Shown piece by piece: positions 35,501 to 44,200 of a stretch of DNA of 64,000 nt; position 1 is the stretch's first letter, and the number at the start of each line of letters is the position of its first letter. Both the position numbers and the translations under genes were made by a program. The stretch is from an uncultured Saprospiraceae bacterium (GTDB taxonomy: Bacteria > Bacteroidota > Bacteroidia > Chitinophagales > Saprospiraceae): contig CALFBH010000033.1 in NCBI GenBank assembly GCA_937951615.1, forward strand, positions 52,712 to 116,711, in the 5' to 3' direction. Below the pieces are notes generated by a model that was given only the letters and a program-made list of their open reading frames with translations, did no database searches and was not told where the DNA came from.

Positions 35501-37929
35501 TCTATAAACGATTGGTCACAGTAAAATCTGCACAAGAAGTATATATAGATAATTTAGCCCAGCCTTACTATGACGCTTTACTAAAGGAACAGTTAAAACT
35601 TTATGAAGCAGCTATAAAAAACAATATCAATGAAAGTAAACCCGAAACATTCCTGAAGGCTTTCCTTAAAGAGATTTGCGAATTGTGTAAAGCAGATTAT
35701 GGCAATATTGCCTTGAAAACTTTCAATTGTGCAAATATAGATGTTCTTGAAAAAGAGATTTTTTATGGATTTAAAAAGGAAGATATTGATAAAGATGCAC
35801 TTCGCGAAATTACTGATTACAATAGAGGAATAACTAACCATGTTTATAATAAAGGAAAAGCTTACATGAATGGTGATGTAAGCCAAGACAAAGAAAACGT
35901 AGTGATATTAAAAGATGTCAAATCAGAAATAGCAGTTCCAATTGTGAATGAGAATAGAAAAGTTGGTGTATTGACTTTATGTACCAAAAAAGCAGACTTT
36001 TTCAACCCAATTCATTATACACTTAGTGAAATTGTGAATCAGGCTATTGATATTTATTTAAAGAAAAAACAACGTTATTCTTTAAGTAAACTAGCTAATC
36101 AGTTTAATGTATTTTCTGGCTCTGAAGAACCTATCCTTTCGCAAATTGTAAACATACTGAGTGAACATTTTAATAGTAGATATGTGAGCGTATGGCAGCG
36201 AAATCTAAACAAAACATATGACTTCAAATTACATCAAAAATCAACATCACCTGATTTTTACCAGTACTATGTGGAGCATAAATTTCTTGAAGTCACTATG
36301 GAACGCGGGCAACTCGAAAAAGGAGAAGAAAAAATTGAGGTACTGAATAACGAGAAAGAGAAAAATAGAAGGGAAGCGGAAGGAAAAAACAGAGAAAACC
36401 GGATAAGTACTTTCTGCAACAAACACGAATTTATCGAATATCTTGTAATAAAAATCCCCATCGAAAAAGACTATGAATTCCTTGTTAATATTTTCTCAAA
36501 AAATAAAATCAATTTAACCGAAAATGATTACTCCTTTTTGCAGCAAGTTGTTGACAAAACTGCCGACGCAATACAAGGACACCACTTAGTTAAAACTTTT
36601 GGAGATTTTTCTAATTCTCTGTTTAAAGACAAAGCTCCTAATACACTGATGAAAATAGCCGAAGGCGCAGTAGAAGTACTGCACGTAGATAATGTTGTCT
36701 TATACTCGTGTGAAAATCAGCAAATTTCCAAAAAAGGTGCAATTAGGGCAGGACACTTTGTAGCAGAAAAAATTGAGGATAAAAAATTTATTTTTGTAAA
36801 ACATATTCTTGAAAATGGTTCGAAGTGGTTGGGGAATAATGAAGAATATAATCAGGAGATTAAGAAAATCGGACGAAATCTATCTCCCGAGCATAAGAAA
36901 AACTCTTTCAGGATTCGGGAAAGAATCGAAGCAGTTGCGGCTTTGAGGCTCGAATATGAAGAAACTCCATTAGGGATTATGTTTTTTAATTACCGTACCA
37001 AGAAAGACTTTAACACACCAGATACAAAAAAATTTATAGAAGGTTTTGCTGATTTGGCGACTATCACCTTGCGAAATGATAATTACGTAGAGGAACTGAA
37101 GAACGAAACTAAAAAAATAGAAGAAAATAATAGTCACCTGACCGCTATAAGCGAAAAATTGCTTATTGAAAAAGAAGAATTAGAACAGAAATACGACAAA
37201 GCATATAAAAAGATGACAGATATGCTACCTTGGGCAACGAAAACCTCTTTTTATATGATTCTTGACGGAATTAACCATGATATTAGGAATTTTCTGATAA
37301 AAATGAAAATCGCGACCTTAAAAATCCAAGAGCATTCTGATTCGCTTCCTAAGGCTGATCGACACTTAATTGATGAAAAAATAAAAGAAGTTGGTTATAC
37401 TACAAAATTAATAACAAATGTTTTAGATTTGTTTGATTTTAAATATATTAAAAAAGAAGTTTTTGGAATTAATGATTTAATCATAGATTTAATTTTCTTT
37501 TTTAAAAATCAGGATGATGAAATTTCATTTGACAAAAAAAAATTAGCTGATAACTTACCAGATATTTACTGTTTTAAAGTAGAATTGTCTATGATACTTT
37601 ACAATTTAATCAATAATGCAGTACAGGGAATTAGTGAATTAGAACGTAAACGACGGGGAAAAATAGAATTAGCAACAAAAATTATTGATAAAAACTATCT
37701 TATTGAAATAAAAGACAATGGAATAGGTATTGATAATAATGAATTAGACAGAATATTCGAGCCAGGCTATACTACAAAAAAAGATGGTGTTGGTATTGGC
37801 TTGTATTTTGTTCAGGAGGTGCTTCGGGATAGTTTTTATGGGACCATTGAAGCTGACTCTACAGTTAGAGAAGGTGTTAAGTTTTCAATAATAATTCCAG
37901 AATTTATAAATCATATTGATAATGACTGA
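32554..37929 (+). CDS. Giant membrane sensor histidine kinase (periplasmic propeller, four GAF-like domains)
   Basis: 1791 residues. TTG start, signal peptide to about residue 35 (LIFAQS). Residues about 40-650 are Reg_prop beta-propeller repeats (GLSQNSVYKIYQD, TIWIGTNGGGV, KLWLGTQDNGI, GLWVSTNDGLVEY), then a Y_Y_Y-like region, and one membrane helix at about 765-787. The cytoplasm has four GAF-like modules (about 800-1000, 1010-1175, 1180-1345, 1350-1515), a coiled coil, and a kinase core: His1575 in NHDIRN, N-box LINNAV near 1685, KDNGIGID near 1721 and GVGIGLYF. It has no attached receiver or AraC output, unlike usual Bacteroidota hybrids of this type. The following response regulator overlaps by 8 bases. 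Confidence 0.85.
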   Translation: MHTSLKRSYLHIKHFNSQIGLLFISLMCRGLIFAQSAEDFSFRHLTTENGLSQNSVYKIYQDKHGFMFFGTQVGVDRYDGSDFKKISISLSENITDDGISLLYEDSEHQLVIGTKGKTFRIRCDSIHNKPYYDTLKNVLFITQVNEGNIYFSNKGFYLNSQDFEKYTDFGTLTAIVEDSSHIYFGTLKGIYTCQISDIKPGFMPLEILDTTITSISSLCIDKKEKEYLFVGTDNGTVHKIKLGAQQDPILLPKVGSKINAILSDKYNRLWIGTEENGLYIKSDTSDNFINVDRSSGESNGLSHHDILSIYESDDGTIWIGTNGGGVNIYHPEKLFIQHIYTKTYPEYNVIDNHVWAIRKDMSGKLWLGTQDNGIVIYNEQTDEVEKKILPKDTSNKAARLIACFGEKGDTVLIGTDDGLYWINSSGNSSHYERVDIDISDIRSIEYDASQNRIFIGTTGRKSAGLYVLNEEFKPEKELLEGVRVSDIYIHRNSSIWLATEEGLKKYDDSGKYDELCQKVDNCNHNVNSILGVEDTLWLGTTYKGLIKYNIKKGETDIIDLSRFKKDFIYGILSDNCGGLWVSTNDGLVEYHPTSDLINQYRTRDGLQSDEFNSGAFYRDGKEYTLYFGGIKGINKILPKDSLETFNAPVAIEYSQFHKEKEKIVYGQTNLEFPELERLQNDFRSVHIKPLILHYKHPENNSVRYKINAREWKNLKYGEELTITESELKAFWFFIPRKNTINFEFRTSESLWSKSHNLHIYVKWFSVSKLIILFAGLLLFIAGFLLRRDRWHRNFRKIHERVNNISRQDTIDEIGEIAVSDFIKYMKADYVIISFIDFNRRMLDIRYAGIYNERISVSKNEYTIAWNEQNNDKVVEHIRKMKNVSFPECDLNISAYNKSIHHKFLKEKLLKEKQYIESINRLFFPIIHRAKLEPTTKEFSNRKNKDLSSSQTNKNSSIYKNDFPIGIVELGKFNSRFQRYIHSIYKRLVTVKSAQEVYIDNLAQPYYDALLKEQLKLYEAAIKNNINESKPETFLKAFLKEICELCKADYGNIALKTFNCANIDVLEKEIFYGFKKEDIDKDALREITDYNRGITNHVYNKGKAYMNGDVSQDKENVVILKDVKSEIAVPIVNENRKVGVLTLCTKKADFFNPIHYTLSEIVNQAIDIYLKKKQRYSLSKLANQFNVFSGSEEPILSQIVNILSEHFNSRYVSVWQRNLNKTYDFKLHQKSTSPDFYQYYVEHKFLEVTMERGQLEKGEEKIEVLNNEKEKNRREAEGKNRENRISTFCNKHEFIEYLVIKIPIEKDYEFLVNIFSKNKINLTENDYSFLQQVVDKTADAIQGHHLVKTFGDFSNSLFKDKAPNTLMKIAEGAVEVLHVDNVVLYSCENQQISKKGAIRAGHFVAEKIEDKKFIFVKHILENGSKWLGNNEEYNQEIKKIGRNLSPEHKKNSFRIRERIEAVAALRLEYEETPLGIMFFNYRTKKDFNTPDTKKFIEGFADLATITLRNDNYVEELKNETKKIEENNSHLTAISEKLLIEKEELEQKYDKAYKKMTDMLPWATKTSFYMILDGINHDIRNFLIKMKIATLKIQEHSDSLPKADRHLIDEKIKEVGYTTKLITNVLDLFDFKYIKKEVFGINDLIIDLIFFFKNQDDEISFDKKKLADNLPDIYCFKVELSMILYNLINNAVQGISELERKRRGKIELATKIIDKNYLIEIKDNGIGIDNNELDRIFEPGYTTKKDGVGIGLYFVQEVLRDSFYGTIEADSTVREGVKFSIIIPEFINHIDND

Positions 37930-39241
37930 AGTAGCAACAACAAATAGCCAAGAAGTAAAAAAGATAATAATTGTCGAAGATGAAATAGAGTCAGGTAATT
38001 ATTATCAAAGCTATATATCATCCTTGTTCGATAATCAGGGAATTACTGTTGAGTGGCTTAAAGATTTGAGCGAAGAATATATTTGCCAAATAGACATAGA
38101 AAAAAAAGCTATTGGTTTCATTGTAGACATTAACATTAATGGGGATAAAAACAGAGGTATTGAATTGGTAACTAAATTGAGAGAACAAGATATTCAACAT
38201 CCAATAGGAGTATATTCTGGTTATCCTTCACGTAAACAAGAAGCACTAGAAGCAGGAGTAAATTTTTTTGTAAAAAAAGATGCTGACAAGATGGAAAGTG
38301 ATTTGAAAGATTTGAGTTATAGGTTAATGTCTCTAAACATAAAGCAACAATCTCCAAATAAATCCGTAAACCCAAATTACGAAAGCAAAGAAAACACAAT
38401 AAGTATCGTACAAGAAAGCCCACCACCACAAACACAAGTATCTCCACCTAAAAAAGAGCAAATAGTGGAATTGAGTACAAAAGAGGCTACCTTCATCAGC
38501 AAACAGCTACTTCATCAGGGAAATACTGAAAGTGAACAGGACTGGTTTGTGGGCGATTCAAACTTCGAGGTTGAATACGTAAAGAATGTCAATACGCAAT
38601 CTGCTACATATAATATAAAAAACTACTTTAACGCCGATGTCTCCTATCTGGATGATGACACATTAAAATCACTAAAACTCCAATATAATGGAACAAGGCA
38701 CTACTGGAATTTTGAAAATCAGGAAGAAATACTAAATAACTTTAAGAAATTAGAAACTCATTTTCCCTCTGGAGCAAAAACAATATTACGTATTTTTTCT
38801 GCCTATCGCCTTGTCGACTTTTTCATTGAAAACAATACTTTTAATAAGGAGAATGAGGATATTATTGGGAAGCTAGGCAGGTTTGTGCCTTTAGAGTTAT
38901 TCAAAATTATAGTATATAAATACCATGAGGAACAACTTGAAAAAGAGCAGTTATCTAGACTAATAAGTAAAATTCAGAAAGGAACTGAAATTACATTTAA
39001 ATATCTCTATGAGGCAAGAATTACTAATATAAATAAAGCGAGTGATACTGCTTTTGTAAGTATGGAAAACCTCATTGATAGAAATGAAGCAGCCATTCCA
39101 AAACAGCTTTCTCTAAAACAACTAAAAAAGCAAATGATAAACAGTAAACACGACCGCTTTTTAATGCTCTTTTACGAATACTCTACCGATGAAACAAACA
39201 TTCACATAGAACCATTAGGAACACCCAAAACATTCTTTTAA
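37922..39241 (+). CDS. Response regulator with an uncharacterised C-terminal half
   Basis: 439 residues from the ATG at 37922, which overlaps the kinase stop; a TTG six bases upstream is rejected. Residues 14-130 are a receiver domain: acidic pocket in VEDE (19-21), phospho-acceptor Asp69 in FIVDININGD, Ser99 in GVYSG and Lys118 in FFVKKD. A low-complexity linker (130-180) leads to a region rich in aromatic residues and a helical stretch, ending in a small beta-like domain (GTEITFKYLYEARITNINK, FVSMENLIDRN). I see no DNA-binding motif in the C-terminal part, so output may be by protein contact with neighbouring operon proteins. Confidence 0.75.
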   Translation: MTEVATTNSQEVKKIIIVEDEIESGNYYQSYISSLFDNQGITVEWLKDLSEEYICQIDIEKKAIGFIVDININGDKNRGIELVTKLREQDIQHPIGVYSGYPSRKQEALEAGVNFFVKKDADKMESDLKDLSYRLMSLNIKQQSPNKSVNPNYESKENTISIVQESPPPQTQVSPPKKEQIVELSTKEATFISKQLLHQGNTESEQDWFVGDSNFEVEYVKNVNTQSATYNIKNYFNADVSYLDDDTLKSLKLQYNGTRHYWNFENQEEILNNFKKLETHFPSGAKTILRIFSAYRLVDFFIENNTFNKENEDIIGKLGRFVPLELFKIIVYKYHEEQLEKEQLSRLISKIQKGTEITFKYLYEARITNINKASDTAFVSMENLIDRNEAAIPKQLSLKQLKKQMINSKHDRFLMLFYEYSTDETNIHIEPLGTPKTFF

Positions 39242-39242
39242 T

Positions 39243-40637
39243 ATGTCTACGAATTCCATTGAATACAGAGAAACAGAAAAACAGAATACTGAAAAAATAA
39301 AAGAAGAAGCCCTCTCCAATGACAGGATCAGATTGTATATGTTTAATGTGGGACAGGGAGATCACTTTTTATTAAGGTTTCCTGATGGCAGCTACGGTAT
39401 TCTTGATTTCTTCTTTGACGGACGCCTTAATCAGGCAGAGTCTCCAGGCTTATCTTACTTAAAAGCCTTAATTAGGCACAAACTAGAAGAAAAGCCCATA
39501 ATAAAATTCATTTATGTTTCCCATCCAGATTTAGATCACATAAGTGGACTTAATCAGACTTTGAAATGGATAATTAGAAATAATATTCGGGTTGACAACT
39601 TATGGAGTTTTTCTGAAAATTATACGCTTGATAGTATTTCAGACATACTGAGTAAGGTAAAGGAAGATAAGTCAGTAAAGCTTGAAAATAAAAAAAAGGT
39701 TCTTAAAGCAGGAAGTAAATACGAAGATGAATTGAAAGCACTTAAAGAGCTTATAGCAAGAATAGAGAAGGTAGATAAACGTTACATTCCGTTTACCGAC
39801 GAGAAAACACTTGCAAAAGATGATAACATTCCATTTAAAGCACAATCTCTTGGACCATTAACAAAGCAGGTTAGGAAACACTTGAAAACACTTAGAAGCT
39901 TAGTCGTAGAAACGATGAAAGAATTAATAGAAGAGCAAAATATAGATGCTTCATTTCTTAACAACTTAGAAAATAACAAAGTCGATAAAAACATTCTCTC
40001 AGGAATTTTATCTTTAAAAATTGGAAATTATAAACTATTATTTGCTGGTGATATGGATGCAGAGCCGTTGGAAGAATGTATAAATAAGGCATTTGATATA
40101 GAGGATTTTAAAGCGCATTTTGTCAAGGGAATACACCATGGTTCTCATAATTCCAGCTCTAGAAATATATGGAAAAAAATACTTGTACACGACGGCCAAA
40201 TAATACCACATATAGGAATATCTGCTGGATACCATAAAAAATACAAGCATCCCAGAAAGGAGACTCTAAGTGATATTAGAGCGGTTACACAAGATAGAAA
40301 TGCCGAAACTCATGTAAACTCAACTAATAATTTTAAAGAGTATCCACTTGAGACTTATTCTATAAACAAGAATATAGACTGGATATGGCTTGATTCAGCC
40401 GGACCAGATGATGTAACTGCCACCCTAAAGACGAATGAACTGGGAAAAACTCCTAGCTCTGGTATAGGAGAAGTCATAGCAGCATATGTATATGACTTTT
40501 ATCTTGATAAGAATGAAATTGAACTCCAAGTTGCGACTACTTCCTTACTGATTGATTCAAGAGAAATTCCAACCGAAGCTGAACTTCGAGATCAATATTC
40601 CGACTGGGCAATACCTTTCGAACCAATAATCAAGTAA
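39243..40637 (+). CDS. ComEC-type metallo-beta-lactamase-fold hydrolase (stand-alone)
   Basis: 464 residues, no signal peptide or membrane span. MBL core: NVGQGDHFLLRFPDG, the metal motif SHPDLDH (His94, Asp96, Asp98, His99), LLFAGDMD, and GIHHGSHNSSS. These match the hydrolase domain of ComEC/Rec2, here without its channel. A charged insert of about 120 residues between 130 and 250 is unlike ComEC. The active site looks complete, so nuclease or phosphodiesterase activity is likely. The gene begins one base after the response regulator stop and ends three bases before the membrane gene, so it is co-transcribed. Stand-alone forms occur in defence-like operons (family knowledge). Confidence 0.82.
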   Translation: MSTNSIEYRETEKQNTEKIKEEALSNDRIRLYMFNVGQGDHFLLRFPDGSYGILDFFFDGRLNQAESPGLSYLKALIRHKLEEKPIIKFIYVSHPDLDHISGLNQTLKWIIRNNIRVDNLWSFSENYTLDSISDILSKVKEDKSVKLENKKKVLKAGSKYEDELKALKELIARIEKVDKRYIPFTDEKTLAKDDNIPFKAQSLGPLTKQVRKHLKTLRSLVVETMKELIEEQNIDASFLNNLENNKVDKNILSGILSLKIGNYKLLFAGDMDAEPLEECINKAFDIEDFKAHFVKGIHHGSHNSSSRNIWKKILVHDGQIIPHIGISAGYHKKYKHPRKETLSDIRAVTQDRNAETHVNSTNNFKEYPLETYSINKNIDWIWLDSAGPDDVTATLKTNELGKTPSSGIGEVIAAYVYDFYLDKNEIELQVATTSLLIDSREIPTEAELRDQYSDWAIPFEPIIK

Positions 40638-40640
40638 CAA

Positions 40641-41225
40641 ATGCCTTTTAGCGTTTATGACATACTATCCAAAATAATTCCTGGTGGAGTACTGTTTTTT
40701 GTACTTAATATATTGTTTATAGACCTTGAATTAGGTGAAGGAACGAGTCTAATAGCAATATATATATTGGGATATTTTATTGACGCTATTGCGAGTCTCC
40801 TCGAAAGACCAGTAATGTTCAGATTATTTGGAGGGAATCCGGCAGTAAAACTTATGAATGGAAAAGGGTTTTTAGGCATTCAATTAGAAGATATTGAAAC
40901 ATTGAGTAAGATTATAGAAACAAAAGATGCTAAAAATAATCTATCAAGGCTATTCTCGATGTTTTATAATACGATTAATAAAAAAGACTATAAAAGAATC
41001 AATCTCTTTTTAGAACAGTATGTTCTCTCTCGTAATATGCTTGTAAGTTGTTTTGTTTCGGGAATAATTTATATGAGTTCTAATGTTAGCATTGAGGGAT
41101 TCGTTTTATTTGGGACTATTTTAGGATTGCTCTTTTTAAGAACTAAGCAGCGGAACTATTACTTTGCAAAAGAGGTTATTAATTCTTACCTGCATGAAAC
41201 GAAGAAAGAAAAGAATGTAACATGA
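40641..41225 (+). CDS. Multi-pass membrane protein of unknown family
   Basis: 194 residues. Hydrophobic segments near 9-27 (IIPGGVLFFVLNILFI), 38-55 (IAIYILGYFIDAIASLL), 132-150 and 150-168, with a soluble cytoplasmic loop between about 60 and 130. The start VYDILSKIIPGG resembles small predicted membrane proteins found as partners in signalling operons. A membrane effector or anchor role is inferred from its place. The last codon overlaps the next ATG. Confidence 0.6.
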   Translation: MPFSVYDILSKIIPGGVLFFVLNILFIDLELGEGTSLIAIYILGYFIDAIASLLERPVMFRLFGGNPAVKLMNGKGFLGIQLEDIETLSKIIETKDAKNNLSRLFSMFYNTINKKDYKRINLFLEQYVLSRNMLVSCFVSGIIYMSSNVSIEGFVLFGTILGLLFLRTKQRNYYFAKEVINSYLHETKKEKNVT

Positions 41226-41461
41226 AACCATCCTACACAAAAAAGCAAGGACAATACCTAGCTTTCATCTACTATTACACCAAACTAAACCGACAAGCAC
41301 CAGCATACGCCGATTTTCAAAAGTATTTCCGCTTAGACCCGGCAAGTGTGAACTCCATGATAAAAACGCTGGAAAGCAAAGGATTTATTAGCAAAGAAAG
41401 AGGAAAAGCAAGAAGTATAAAACTGTTGTTGAGCAAAGAAAAACTGCCGGAATTGGAGTAG
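41222..41461 (+). CDS. Small winged-helix (LexA/MarR-like) DNA-binding protein
   Basis: 79 residues starting in a 4-base ATGA overlap with the membrane gene. The pattern YTKLNRQAPAYADFQKYF, SVNSMIKTLESKGFISKERG followed by KARSIKLLL is that of the LexA N-terminal winged helix: a helix-turn-helix that reads DNA and a wing. No protease domain is present. It may regulate the operon, possibly through the palindrome at 31479; this is inference. The TAG stop runs into a short AGTAGCAGCAGCAATAG-like array. Confidence 0.7.
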   Translation: MKPSYTKKQGQYLAFIYYYTKLNRQAPAYADFQKYFRLDPASVNSMIKTLESKGFISKERGKARSIKLLLSKEKLPELE

Positions 41462-41562
41462 TTTTAGTATCAATATCAGTAGCAGCAGCAATAGCAATCG
41501 AACCATTTAGAGGGCAGCTTTCCCTTTAGGGAATAAAAAGGGCGCGCGTAGGCAATTCCCCT

Positions 41563-42222
41563 TCAATCCCGCCACAAAAAAGGAAACAACACCACCACAA
41601 GAGCCAACAAAATAGCATCAATAGCCAGCAGGATAATAATGTCGCGCCAGTAACTTGTGTCCTGTATAATACGCAGGGCATGACCAGATAATTTGACCAG
41701 TGTCAGCAAGATCGGAATCACGACTGGAAAGCCCATGATAGCCATCAGCGTTGCACTATTATTTGCCTTAGCGGCAATGGCGGAGATAAAGGTAAAAGCA
41801 ATAGAAAAACCCAGACTACCCAGAAACATAATCAGGAAAAACAGGGCAGTTTCCTGTACAGGATTGCTGGTGATAAAAGCCAGTGCGGCAAAAGACAGCA
41901 GCGAGATAAGCCCCAATAATAAAGTATTATAAAGGACTTTCGATAAGATAACTGCCGAAGGATGAGCAATAGAATAAAAGTATAATTGACGCCGATTATT
42001 TTCCTGCACAAAACTTTTCACCACGGCATTGACGGAAGCAAATAAAACGATGATCCAAAACAAGACATTCCACGTCCGCGCATCCACACGCACAAAAGCG
42101 ATATAGACAATAAAGACCGTCGCCAGTACATATAATAAAATACCGCTAAGGGCGTATTTTTGACGCCATTCTAAGACCGCTTCTTTTTTTAATAAAATGC
42201 CTATGTCGCGAAGTAATTGCAT
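41563..42222 (-). CDS. ccmB: CcmB-like heme exporter permease
   Basis: 219 residues from the ATG at 42222; six more in-frame residues upstream are less likely. Six membrane spans are visible, with the CcmB features KKEAVLEWRQKYALSG at the start, SFVQENNRRQLYFY and FIMFLGSLGFSIAFTFISAIA-like segments. CcmB is the permease of the ABC heme exporter for cytochrome c maturation. The ATPase subunit and other ccm genes are not in this window. Confidence 0.85.
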   Translation of the reverse strand: MQLLRDIGILLKKEAVLEWRQKYALSGILLYVLATVFIVYIAFVRVDARTWNVLFWIIVLFASVNAVVKSFVQENNRRQLYFYSIAHPSAVILSKVLYNTLLLGLISLLSFAALAFITSNPVQETALFFLIMFLGSLGFSIAFTFISAIAAKANNSATLMAIMGFPVVIPILLTLVKLSGHALRIIQDTSYWRDIIILLAIDAILLALVVVLFPFLWRD

Positions 42223-42485
42223 GATGTGACAAAAGTACAAAGTATAAAAGCAAGAAGAAACATAATTGCAAAAAAGTCTCTCTTCTCACAGCCGAAGGCG
42301 GTCTCTCAGCGCAGCGGTCTCTCTTCATAAGCTAAAAAAACCTCCGCCAGCAAAAATATAGCCAGCGGAGGGGATTCCACTCATTTTACATATACCATTA
42401 TAAGCCTCTTTAATTACGAATTACGAATGGGATAATTACGAATCAATTTCAAATTACCTCAATAACTCAATCAACTACAGTTTCA

Positions 42486-42511
42486 GTTGCCTGAGCGGAG
42501 TCGAAGGCAAC
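42486..42511. repeat. 26-bp stem-loop repeat (GAGCGGAGTCGAA family)
   Basis: Stem ends GTTGCC and GGCAAC around TGAGCGGAGTCGAA. Three more copies follow at 42657-42682, 42828-42853 and 42866-42891, alternating with the four-arm palindromes as a composite of about 170 bp repeated once. Confidence 0.85.
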
Positions 42512-42518
42512 ACTGAAC

Positions 42519-42645
42519 AGGTTTAGTAAACTTGTGCTGCTAGCCTTGTGCGATGCTAGTTTCCTAAACCTTTCTCTTACATTTTTCAATATATTAGGTT
42601 TAGCAAACTTCCTCTCCACAGGGCTACCCGCAAGTTTACGAAACC
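42519..42645. repeat. Nested four-arm palindromic repeat, copy 3
   Basis: Outer arms aggtttagtaaacttg and gcaagtttacgaaacc, inner pair tttcctaaacct and aggtttagcaaa. Flanked by 26-bp stem-loops. Nearly identical to copy 4. Confidence 0.85.
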
Positions 42646-42689
42646 GACATGCCAAAGTTGCCTGAGCGGAGTCGAAGGCAACACTGAAC

Positions 42690-42816
42690 AGGTTTAGTAA
42701 ACTTGTGCTGCTAGCCTTGTGCGATGCTAGTTTCCTAAACCTTTCACTTGCGTTTTTCAATGTAGTAGGTTTAGCAAACTTCCTCTCCACAGGGCTACCC
42801 GCAAGTTTACGAAACC
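42690..42816. repeat. Nested four-arm palindromic repeat, copy 4
   Basis: Near-identical to copy 3, shifted by about 171 bases together with its 26-bp stem-loop partner, so the pair arose by a recent tandem duplication. Confidence 0.85.
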
Positions 42817-42827
42817 GACATACCAAA

Positions 42828-42891
42828 GTTGCCTGAGCGGAGTCGAAGGCAACACAACCTCGTCAGTTGCCTGAGCGGAGTCGAAGGCAAC
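42828..42891. repeat. Two 26-bp stem-loop repeats
   Basis: Copies at 42828-42853 and 42866-42891 in the same orientation, both with GTTGCC/GGCAAC stems. They end next to a CACCCCAA-type array and the 3' end of the gene at 42917. Confidence 0.8.
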
Positions 42892-42916
42892 ACACCCCAA
42901 CACCCCAACACCCAAA

Positions 42917-43966
42917 TCACCCAACAGCCGCCACCCCCTTCCGCTCACACCACAACTTAATAGCTGCCCAGGTCGGCTGAATTTGACTTGGATGTTTTTG
43001 TTGATATTCCAACTGCTTTCTGTACAAATCACCAATAACCGCTAAGCCTTCTTTAGAATGTGTGCAGCGCACCAGTTTTCTGAAACAGCTAATCACCATG
43101 CGCTCAAACTCAGATAAGCGATTCTGATTGGCCAGCACACGGCGGGTCGATTCGATTCGATGCTCCAACTGACGATTGTGATAGTCGTAGAAAATGGGCA
43201 ATTGTAACACCCGCGCATCATGTACATAATGCTCTCCGCCTTTGATATTTTCACAATTTAAAATACGACACAACCAGACAACTGCCTTGTCGGATTTATC
43301 GACCTGCCAGTACAACATCAACATGTCATAACAATAAGCCAATTGTTGTTTTTGAGGGATAGACTGGCAGAAAGTATTCCAGCATTGCTCTATTTCTTCA
43401 GCAGTGCCTGCTGCTTTGTCAAATTCTCCTGCATTCATTTGATTATTTAAATTATAAAAACAACAAGTGACTACAGTATGCAGTTTTCCTATACCTCGAT
43501 TTTTATCTGTTTTGCCTAATCGTTTTTCCCAGATTTCTAATTCCGACAAAATGGCTTCACATTTATGTTTTTTTGCTACTTTTTTGATGGAACGAATCTG
43601 CTGTTCCAACTCTCTTTCCAAATCTGCATAAGCTAGTGTTTTTTCATGTAATATAGGCAGCACATTCATGCGTTGACGAAGCGTAGCTTCTATCGTTCTA
43701 TTGGTATAAAACATGCTTAGGCTTTCTAATATTTTGTCCCTTAGTTGGCTCTTTTTTCGTGCCAGGTGGTGGATGAATTTTTCCTGACTAAAATACTTCT
43801 TAATGGCTAATTCATTATACTTTTTTTGGGTATCCAGAAATTCAAATAATCGCAGATAATCTGGTTTTTCCTTTACCGCACTCATTCTCGAATACTTCGT
43901 GAAATAGGACTTTTCAGCCTGTGTCAGCGACTGAACAAGTACAAATATTTTATCTTCTCTTGCCAT
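42917..43966 (-). CDS. Helical protein of unknown function (paralogue of 46359 gene)
   Basis: 349 residues, almost entirely helical, no signal peptide. The start LVQSLTQAEKSYFTKYSRMS resembles the start of the protein at 46359 (LLQSFSADELKNLKKFVKSD), and both have TPR-like helical pairs. I do not know a function. The C-terminal GVAAVG and stop lie near a CACCCCAA-type repeat. Confidence 0.65.
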   Translation of the reverse strand: MAREDKIFVLVQSLTQAEKSYFTKYSRMSAVKEKPDYLRLFEFLDTQKKYNELAIKKYFSQEKFIHHLARKKSQLRDKILESLSMFYTNRTIEATLRQRMNVLPILHEKTLAYADLERELEQQIRSIKKVAKKHKCEAILSELEIWEKRLGKTDKNRGIGKLHTVVTCCFYNLNNQMNAGEFDKAAGTAEEIEQCWNTFCQSIPQKQQLAYCYDMLMLYWQVDKSDKAVVWLCRILNCENIKGGEHYVHDARVLQLPIFYDYHNRQLEHRIESTRRVLANQNRLSEFERMVISCFRKLVRCTHSKEGLAVIGDLYRKQLEYQQKHPSQIQPTWAAIKLWCERKGVAAVG

Positions 43967-44200
43967 GGTATTTTGGTTATTAGTGGATTGGTGATTGCTT
44001 GTCTTGTCAGGTTTGTCCCGACAATTGTCGAGATGAATTTGAGTTTTCTGACGCTATAAAGTTGAGGGACTTTCAAACTATTGAATTATCGTATCTCCAT
44101 CACCAAATAGTTCTCAGTCCCCCAACTGTCATAGAGCGTCAGCATAATAAAAAAGGGTTGTTCAAGGGCTGTTCATGTTTCTCCCTGTTTCCTCCAGAGT

